From contig JBJEIS010000151.1 of NCBI GenBank assembly GCA_051877275.1, positions 1 to 9,770 on the forward strand: a stretch of 9,770 bases of DNA. Reading direction: 5' to 3'. This DNA is from RUG11462 sp051877275 (GTDB lineage: Bacteria; Bacillota; Clostridia; Oscillospirales; Acutalibacteraceae). Position numbers and translations under genes: made by a program. The notes under the pieces were generated by a model. It had not been told where the DNA came from. It did not search any database and worked only from the letters and a program-made list of their open reading frames with translations. This document shows positions 5,382-9,770 of this stretch, in pieces. Position 1 is the stretch's first letter. Each line of letters starts with the position of its first letter.

Positions 5382-6260
5382 TTAATTTTCTCTGTTTGCA
5401 AGTAAATCAGCAAGTTCAGCCAAATCACTGCATTCTTCTGAAATTTTTAAAATATTCCCCTTTGCACTTTCAGTTAATTCGTTAACAAGACTTTGCGATT
5501 TTTGAAGTCCAATCAATGATACATAAGTATTCTTATTCATTTGTTCGTCAGAACCGATAGGCTTTCCAAGACTTTCTTGTGTACCGATAACATCAAGAAT
5601 ATCATCACGAATTTGAAACGCCTTGCCTATATCAATACAATACTGTTCCATCAATTGCGTGGTTTTTTCATCAGCGCCGGCCAAGACACACGCAACCGAA
5701 GCATTAACTTTTAGTAGAGCAACAGTTTTACCAGTCTGAATTTTCTCTAACTCATCAATACTGATTTCTTTTCCTTGCGTATCTAAATCCAGCACCTGAC
5801 CGCCTATCATTTTGCACATTCCTGCGGCATCAGCAAGATATTTTACCGCTTTCAAAGCAGCTTTAGAATTAATATTCTCACCGGTATCTGATGCAGCCTC
5901 AAAAGCCAATGTAAGCAATGCGTCACCCGCTAACAAAGCATTTGCCTCACCGAAAACCTTATGATTAGAAGGCTTTCCTCTTCGCATATCATCATCGTCC
6001 ATACAAGGTAAATCATCATGAATCAAAGAATATGTATGAATCATCTCAACAGCAGCTGCAAAATTAAGAATTTCATCAGGATTTTTTCCTAAAACTCTGT
6101 AAAATTCAAGCATCAAACAAGGTCTTATTCTTTTACCTCCGGCTTCCAAAGAATATTTCATTGCATCCTTAAGAACCTTCGGTGAATTATGCTTATCAAC
6201 ATATTCATCAAGAAAGCTTTCTATTCTGCTTTTATATTCAAAAATTTTATTTTCACTCAT
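5382..6260 (-). CDS. ispA: Farnesyl diphosphate synthase (type II, short-chain polyprenyl synthetase)
   Basis: A 292-residue soluble enzyme, usual for bacterial IspA, that condenses isopentenyl diphosphate with dimethylallyl and then geranyl diphosphate to give C15 farnesyl diphosphate. This is the precursor of undecaprenyl carriers and quinones. Motifs in order: GGKRIRP (41-47), the first aspartate-rich motif DDLPCMD (82-88) followed by DDDMRRG, GGQVLDL (153-159), KTV-type lysine region (178-180), QIRDDILD (216-223) as the second aspartate motif, and KNTY (243-246). Tyr77, five residues before the first motif, fits farnesyl-length product control; geranyl or geranylgeranyl synthesis is less likely. 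Its ATG overlaps the xseB stop by four bases (ATGA), with GAGG just upstream, indicating coupled translation. All catalytic residues are intact. Confidence 0.95.
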   Translation of the reverse strand: MSENKIFEYKSRIESFLDEYVDKHNSPKVLKDAMKYSLEAGGKRIRPCLMLEFYRVLGKNPDEILNFAAAVEMIHTYSLIHDDLPCMDDDDMRRGKPSNHKVFGEANALLAGDALLTLAFEAASDTGENINSKAALKAVKYLADAAGMCKMIGGQVLDLDTQGKEISIDELEKIQTGKTVALLKVNASVACVLAGADEKTTQLMEQYCIDIGKAFQIRDDILDVIGTQESLGKPIGSDEQMNKNTYVSLIGLQKSQSLVNELTESAKGNILKISEECSDLAELADLLANREN

Positions 6261-6454
6261 TCTGCTTCCTCGACTTCACTAATTTTTTGTATTTTAAGCT
6301 CAGCTTCTTTTAACTTTTTTGAACAAAAATCAGCTAATTTTGTTCCCTTTTCATAGTATTTCATTGACTCTTCAAGTCCTAAATTTCCGCTTTCAAGTGC
6401 GACTGTGATTTTTTCAAGCTCTTTTATTGCCTGTTCAAAAGTAATTTCACTCAT
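6257..6454 (-). CDS. xseB: Exodeoxyribonuclease VII small subunit
   Basis: A 65-residue, almost wholly helical protein of normal XseB length. It has the family pattern TFEQAIKELEKITVALESG (5-23), then LGLEESMKYYEKGTKLADFC (25-44) and an acidic end. Several XseB chains bind the helical extension of one XseA to make exonuclease VII, which trims single-stranded DNA from both ends in the cytoplasm. It lies 9 bases after xseA; its AGGAG site overlaps the xseA TAG stop, and its own stop overlaps the ispA start. Such coupling fits the excess of small subunit required. Confidence 0.95.
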   Translation of the reverse strand: MSEITFEQAIKELEKITVALESGNLGLEESMKYYEKGTKLADFCSKKLKEAELKIQKISEVEEAE

Positions 6455-6463
6455 ATTTTTCTC

Positions 6464-7660
6464 CTAATCAACAATTTCGGCGTTTCGAACACCGTCAGAA
6501 AAATTTAATTTAATCTTATCACCGATAGTCAAATCATTTTTTGAAGAAATGATTTTTTCATCTTTATAAACTACCGAATAACCACGTAATAATACATTAG
6601 TAGGGCTTAAAGAATTTAATTTTGACGCCGCTTTTAAAAAAGATGCATTTGAATCTGCATATACCTTTTCAAAAGCTTTATTCATACGGTTTTCTATCAA
6701 ATCAACCGATTGACTTTTAACAGTAATATTAAAATAAGGGTTCTTCATACACTGCTTATTCAATAAAGCCTCAAGTTTTAATGAATTTTGCTCAAAAGTA
6801 CGCTTTAATGCGGTTATTAAATTTGATTTTACCCTGCCAAGTCTTAAAACAAGCTCTTCTCTATCAGGAACCGCAAGTTCAGCGGCTGCTGACGGTGTAG
6901 GAGCTCTTTTATCAGCAACGTAATCACATATAGTAAAATCCGTTTCGTGCCCTACCGCAGAAATAACAGGAATTTTTGAATCAAAAATCTCTCTTGCCAA
7001 AGCTTCATCATTAAACGCCCATAAGTCTTCAATAGAGCCTCCGCCGCGGCCGATAATTATAACATCAGCGCAATTCTTTAGGTTTACTTCCTTCACAGCC
7101 TCAATCAGTTGCGGCGCTGCAAGCTCACCCTGTACCTGAACAGGACACATAATGACCTCAACAGCAGGAAAACGACGTTTTAAAATATTAAAAATATCTT
7201 GCACAGCCGCACCTGTTGGACTTGTTATAACAGCAACCCTTGAAGGAATTCTTGGTATAGGTTTTTTGAATTTTGAATCAAACAAGCCCTCTTTTTCAAG
7301 CTTGTCTTTTAACTGTTCATAAGCTAATTGCAAATCCCCGAGTCCTGCCTGACGCATAGCAGTGATATAAAACTGATATGTTCCGTCACGCTCATATAAT
7401 GAAACTCTGCCTCTGGCAACAATTTTCATTCCGCTTTTAGGCTCCATTTTAAGCGCTGAAGCATATTGTCTGAACATTACAGCCTTAATTACACCTGTTT
7501 CATCTTTAATAGACATATATAAGTGACCCGATTTATAATGATTGGTGAAGTTAGAAATTTCACCGGTAATATAAATATCATTTAAAACCGTACTGCTATC
7601 AAGAAGAGATTTAACATACATATTAAGTTGTGTAACGGTTAAAACCTTTTTATTTTCCAT
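6464..7660 (-). CDS. xseA: Exodeoxyribonuclease VII large subunit
   Basis: The 398-residue catalytic subunit of exonuclease VII, which degrades single-stranded DNA to oligonucleotides and acts in repair. Residues 1-105 form the OB-fold nucleic-acid-binding domain (YITGEISNFTNHYKSGHLYMSIKD). The catalytic core follows: RVAVITSPTGAAVQDI (141-156), GRGGGSIEDLWAFNDE (204-219), AVGHETDFTICDYVAD (235-250) and RAPTPSAAAELA (252-263). A helical region (about 270-360) that binds XseB and a short C-terminal strand domain with RGYSVV complete it. It is somewhat shorter than the E. coli and Bacillus proteins (about 450), probably in the helical extension. The start has an AAGGTG site 6 bases upstream and overlaps the end of the M22 gene by 11 bases. 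Confidence 0.97.
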   Translation of the reverse strand: MENKKVLTVTQLNMYVKSLLDSSTVLNDIYITGEISNFTNHYKSGHLYMSIKDETGVIKAVMFRQYASALKMEPKSGMKIVARGRVSLYERDGTYQFYITAMRQAGLGDLQLAYEQLKDKLEKEGLFDSKFKKPIPRIPSRVAVITSPTGAAVQDIFNILKRRFPAVEVIMCPVQVQGELAAPQLIEAVKEVNLKNCADVIIIGRGGGSIEDLWAFNDEALAREIFDSKIPVISAVGHETDFTICDYVADKRAPTPSAAAELAVPDREELVLRLGRVKSNLITALKRTFEQNSLKLEALLNKQCMKNPYFNITVKSQSVDLIENRMNKAFEKVYADSNASFLKAASKLNSLSPTNVLLRGYSVVYKDEKIISSKNDLTIGDKIKLNFSDGVRNAEIVD

Positions 7661-8603
7661 TGGTTACACCTTCATTGCATTTTAAATAAGAATATATTGC
7701 AATTCCCGCTGCATTATCCGAAGAATACTGCGGTTCACAAAAAATTCCACCCGTTTCACCGATACGTTCTTTAATCAAAGAATTACTCATTACTCCTCCA
7801 GCATAAACAAAAGGAATATCACCGTATTTCTCTTTTAATAAAGAAGTCATTTTTTCAATAGTTGTACATATAAATTCAATTGTATATCTTGCAATATTCT
7901 CTTTACTCTCGCCTTTTGAAAAAAGCTCTTTAAACTTATTTTCAACACCCGAAATGCTACAATTCAAACCGTTTAAAACAGGTTTTGGTTTAATTGGGCT
8001 TACACCTTTTTGCGCAAGCAAATCAAGCTCAGCACCTGCCGGAAACCTGAGTCCGAGCATAACCCCGGCTCTGTCAATCGCCTGACCGGCTTTTAAATCC
8101 ATCGACTGCGCTACTAACTCACAGTTTATAATATTTTCTTTATCGGGATTAACAAGCAATGCCTCTGTTGTTCCACCGGAAACGTGAAAAGCAATAAACT
8201 GACGATTAATTAAATCAAGTCTGTTACAGCTAAAAAGTGCCGATAAAATATGACCTACCTGATGAGAGGTTTTATACAACGGTGCATTATGAGAAAATGC
8301 AATCGAGCTTGCACTTGAAACACCGGCTAAAAAAACAGGCATATAAGAATTTTCAATATTTCTCGGCTTGTCTGATACTGCAACTGCAGAAATTTTTATT
8401 TCAGAAAACGGAGAAAAGGCCGCTCCCGAAACCTCCGGAAGCTGCCTTAAATGTTCAAGCAATGCTTTTGATTGCATAAGTCCCTTTTCCCCTTCCATGA
8501 CTGGAAGAAGCTTTTTTCGGCTTATCATTTTTTTATTCTCACTATCATACACAGCAACACTTGTGGTATAGTTGCTTGTATCAAAACCAACAAACAAGCT
8601 CAT
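7650..8603 (-). CDS. TsaD/Kae1-like M22 family protein (likely a paralogue of TsaD)
   Basis: A 317-residue ASKHA-fold protein related to TsaD/Kae1, which with TsaB and TsaE makes the t6A base of tRNA. Visible landmarks: FDTSNYTTSVAV (7-18), the metal-binding HQVGH (114-118), SGGTTEALLV (142-151), AGQAIDRAGVMLGLRFPAGAE (around 172-192), SISGVENKF (216-224), AGGVMSN (268-274) and SDNAAGIA (295-302) with Asp296 as third metal ligand. All three metal ligands are kept, so an enzyme or nucleotide-binding role is possible. It is shorter than canonical TsaD, and the SGGTTEA and VGH stretches diverge from the usual SGGHTQL and EGH. It is therefore probably the clostridial Kae1-like paralogue that sits next to xseA rather than the essential TsaD itself. 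It begins 4 bases after the nusB stop without a strong ribosome binding site. Confidence 0.8.
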   Translation of the reverse strand: MSLFVGFDTSNYTTSVAVYDSENKKMISRKKLLPVMEGEKGLMQSKALLEHLRQLPEVSGAAFSPFSEIKISAVAVSDKPRNIENSYMPVFLAGVSSASSIAFSHNAPLYKTSHQVGHILSALFSCNRLDLINRQFIAFHVSGGTTEALLVNPDKENIINCELVAQSMDLKAGQAIDRAGVMLGLRFPAGAELDLLAQKGVSPIKPKPVLNGLNCSISGVENKFKELFSKGESKENIARYTIEFICTTIEKMTSLLKEKYGDIPFVYAGGVMSNSLIKERIGETGGIFCEPQYSSDNAAGIAIYSYLKCNEGVTNGK

Positions 8604-8607
8604 ATTT

Positions 8608-9000
8608 TTATAATGATTTTGAAACTGTGCCCAAAACGCCGTTTACAAACTTTTTGTCATCATCAGACGCATATTTTTTACAAAGTTCAACCGCCTCATT
8701 GATGGCGACGCCTGTCGGAACAGTATCATCAAACAGCATTTCGAAAATACCTATTCTCAAAATACAAAGAGTTACTCTTGGAATACGGTTAATTTTCCAG
8801 CCAATGCTGTTTTTTTCGATTAATTCATCAATCTGATCAAGCTTTTCAAAAATACCTTTTACTTCATTTTCAACATATTCGCTGACCTTTTCACCGCGAA
8901 GGCTTTTGGCTGCTTCAATAATTTCTTCTAAAGGTTCTTCATGAAAAGTCTTTTCAAATGTAAGTATTAAAATTTCTTCTCTTTGCTCACTTCTTGTCAT
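8608..9000 (-). CDS. nusB: NusB, transcription antitermination factor
   Basis: A 130-residue, all-helical protein of standard NusB length. It begins with MTRSEQREEILILTF and shows the conserved core GWKINRIPRVTLCILRIGIFEML (67-89), then PTGVAINEAVELCKKYASDDDKKFVNGVLG (95-124). NusB pairs with NusE (ribosomal protein S10), binds boxA RNA and lets RNA polymerase read through rRNA operons. It starts 18 bases after the asp23 stop with GGCGG upstream at slightly long spacing, and ends 4 bases before the M22 gene. Confidence 0.96.
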   Translation of the reverse strand: MTRSEQREEILILTFEKTFHEEPLEEIIEAAKSLRGEKVSEYVENEVKGIFEKLDQIDELIEKNSIGWKINRIPRVTLCILRIGIFEMLFDDTVPTGVAINEAVELCKKYASDDDKKFVNGVLGTVSKSL

Positions 9001-9018
9001 TTAAATAAAAATCCGCCT

Positions 9019-9378
9019 TTATTTTTCTTCTGTCTTTTTAAGCTCAACTTCACAAATATGAACATTAATTTTATTTACAACAGTATTAGTCATATTCTGA
9101 ACTGCTTCTTTAATATTCTTTTGAACTTTTGTAGCGACTTCAGTTAATTTAACGCCTTCATTTACTTTCAAGTAAATATCAATTATAAACTGACCGTCTT
9201 TAACAACGCAAATAACAGGCTTTAAAACCTGACGAGATTTTAAAATTGTTTTAATATCCTGCGGACGAGAAACCGCACCTGCTATTCCTGTAACATCAGT
9301 AGCCGCTGTCAAAGCTATTTTCTCAACCACTTCAGGAGAGATAACGATATTACCCGAAGAATTTTTATTGATTTCCAT
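9019..9378 (-). CDS. Asp23/Gls24 family envelope-stress protein
   Basis: A 119-residue protein of the Asp23/Gls24 (DUF322) family. It shows GNIVISPEVVEKIALTAATDVTGIAGA (9-35), a middle VICVVKDGQFIIDIYLKVNEGVKL stretch (55-78) and a helical VATKVQKNIKEAVQNMT followed by VNKINVHICEVEL (101-113). Members are cytoplasmic proteins linked to the membrane through partners such as AmaP and affect envelope homeostasis; the exact role in clostridia is unclear. It has a GGAGG site 10 bases before the ATG. It is the first gene after a housekeeping-type promoter and the usual neighbour between the spoIIIA operon and nusB. The C-terminus is rich in Lys/Glu. I give no symbol because several names (yloU, yqhY, asp23) are used. 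Confidence 0.92.
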   Translation of the reverse strand: MEINKNSSGNIVISPEVVEKIALTAATDVTGIAGAVSRPQDIKTILKSRQVLKPVICVVKDGQFIIDIYLKVNEGVKLTEVATKVQKNIKEAVQNMTNTVVNKINVHICEVELKKTEEK

Positions 9379-9406
9379 TTATATTCATCCTCCAAACGAA
9401 AATATT

Positions 9407-9437
9407 ATTTCTTGTTAAACATATTATAACAAGAAAT
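9407..9437. repeat. Inverted repeat overlapping the asp23 promoter
   Basis: ATTTCTTGTTA (9407-9417) and TAACAAGAAAT (9427-9437) are perfect 11-base complements around a 9-base centre. On the minus strand the stem is followed by AATATTTTCG, a poor T tract, so it is at best a weak terminator for spoIIIAH. It spans the -10 box and start point of the predicted asp23 promoter, which fits a repressor operator equally well. Confidence 0.6.
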
Positions 9438-9451
9438 TGAAATAATAACAA
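9423..9451 (-). promoter_or_regulatory. Sigma-A promoter of asp23-nusB-xseAB-ispA
   Basis: On the minus strand: -35 TTGTTA (9446-9451, four of six), a 17-base spacer and a perfect -10 TATAAT (9423-9428) preceded by the extended element TGT. The -35 begins right after the spoIIIAH stop. Transcription from about 9416 would leave a leader of roughly 38 bases and lets the growth genes be expressed when the spoIIIA operon is silent. Confidence 0.75.
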
Positions 9452-9770
9452 CTATTTTATTTCAATTATTTTAATATTTTCGCAGGAAATATCGCAATTT
9501 GATAAAACTATATCCTGTATTTGTGCAGTTTGATTAGCCGCAAGCCCGCTTTTATCGGTTTTTACGACGCATGAAATTGATTTATCCGAAAGTACTGCAA
9601 CACAATCTTCAAAGCCTTTTGCTTTAATTAAGCTCTCAATAGAATTTTCTTTTTCGCTTAATGTAGTATAATATGCTATTTTTTCAGATGCAATAAGTTT
9701 TGCCTCTTCGGTGGATTTTACATTATTTAAAATTTCTTTCATTTCTTCAATTGATTTTTCTCTTTCCTCT
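9452..9770 (-). CDS. spoIIIAH: SpoIIIAH, stage III sporulation protein (C-terminal part, enters from the right edge)
   Basis: About 105 C-terminal residues are visible; the frame is open to the right edge, upstream of the internal ATG at 9740-9742, so that ATG is not the start. The signature is the helical E-K-rich segment, LIKAKGFEDCVAVLSD, VVKTDKSG and the ending AQIQDIVLSNCDISCENIKIIEIK (about residues 73-96 counted from that ATG). This matches the YscJ/FliF-like ring-building domain of SpoIIIAH. In Bacillus it sits in the mother-cell membrane and docks with forespore SpoIIQ to form the feeding channel needed for sigma-G activity. It is normally the last gene of the sigma-E spoIIIAA-AH operon, and the following asp23-nusB order supports this. 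A cysteine pair in the final strand (SNCDISC) is slightly unusual. The membrane anchor lies outside the window. Confidence 0.88.
   Translation of the reverse strand, partial: EEREKSIEEMKEILNNVKSTEEAKLIASEKIAYYTTLSEKENSIESLIKAKGFEDCVAVLSDKSISCVVKTDKSGLAANQTAQIQDIVLSNCDISCENIKIIEIK

Noticed and set aside
8237..8836. Several overlapping plus-strand open frames opposite the M22 and nusB genes
   Set aside because: They overlap each other and strongly supported minus-strand genes, and lack ribosome binding sites.
9407..9437. Inverted repeat as a standard terminator of spoIIIAH
   Set aside because: The stem is AT-rich and lacks a continuous T run on the minus strand, while it overlaps a strong promoter; I list it as a repeat instead.
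9740..9742. ATG as the start of a 96-residue gene at the right edge
   Set aside because: The frame remains open upstream to the edge with family-like E/K-rich residues, and the protein is the C-terminal domain of the longer SpoIIIAH.

Overview
The window is AT-rich DNA from an endospore-forming low-GC Firmicute, most likely a member of the Clostridia (Oscillospiraceae/Ruminococcaceae-like). The evidence is two sporulation genes (spoIVA and the 3' end of spoIIIAH), a CtsR/McsA heat-shock locus, AGGAG-type ribosome binding sites throughout, and the conserved clostridial order spoIIIAH - asp23 - nusB - (M22) - xseA - xseB - ispA. I see no mobile element, CRISPR array, tRNA, rRNA or prophage gene.

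Layout. (1) Positions 1-852, minus strand: the start of the ctsR-mcsA protein-quality-control operon; mcsA runs off the left edge. Its promoter is embedded in two oppositely oriented CtsR operators. (2) Positions 978-1140, plus strand: a GTG-initiated gene for a 37-residue cysteine-rich, single-span peptide, followed by its own terminator. (3) Positions 1151-2690, plus strand: spoIVA, the spore-coat basement-layer ATPase, behind a good candidate sigma-E promoter. (4) Positions 2729-4827, plus strand: yajC, a four-span membrane protein of the TIGR04086 type, and a glycoside-hydrolase-like lipoprotein (GHL10/DUF187). The terminator hairpin after yajC also contains the ribosome binding site of the next gene. 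(5) Positions 4813-9770, minus strand (transcribed right to left): the end of spoIIIAH, then a housekeeping promoter within an inverted repeat, then asp23, nusB, a TsaD/Kae1-like M22 paralogue, xseA, xseB, ispA and an unrecognised membrane protein. Most of these genes are tightly spaced or overlap.

How they work together. The sporulation genes belong to the mother-cell programme: SpoIIIAH forms the channel to the forespore and SpoIVA builds the coat platform. The minus-strand operon then switches to growth functions: antitermination (NusB), exonuclease VII (XseA/XseB) and farnesyl diphosphate synthesis (IspA). The promoter before asp23 explains how these genes can be expressed outside sporulation. 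The convergent plus- and minus-strand blocks meet at one palindromic bidirectional terminator that also encodes the last residues of both neighbouring proteins.

I did not find a clear new multi-gene system. The items most worth a second look are the cysteine-rich peptide, the terminator/ribosome-binding-site overlap after yajC, the face-to-face CtsR operators, and the palindrome over the asp23 promoter.
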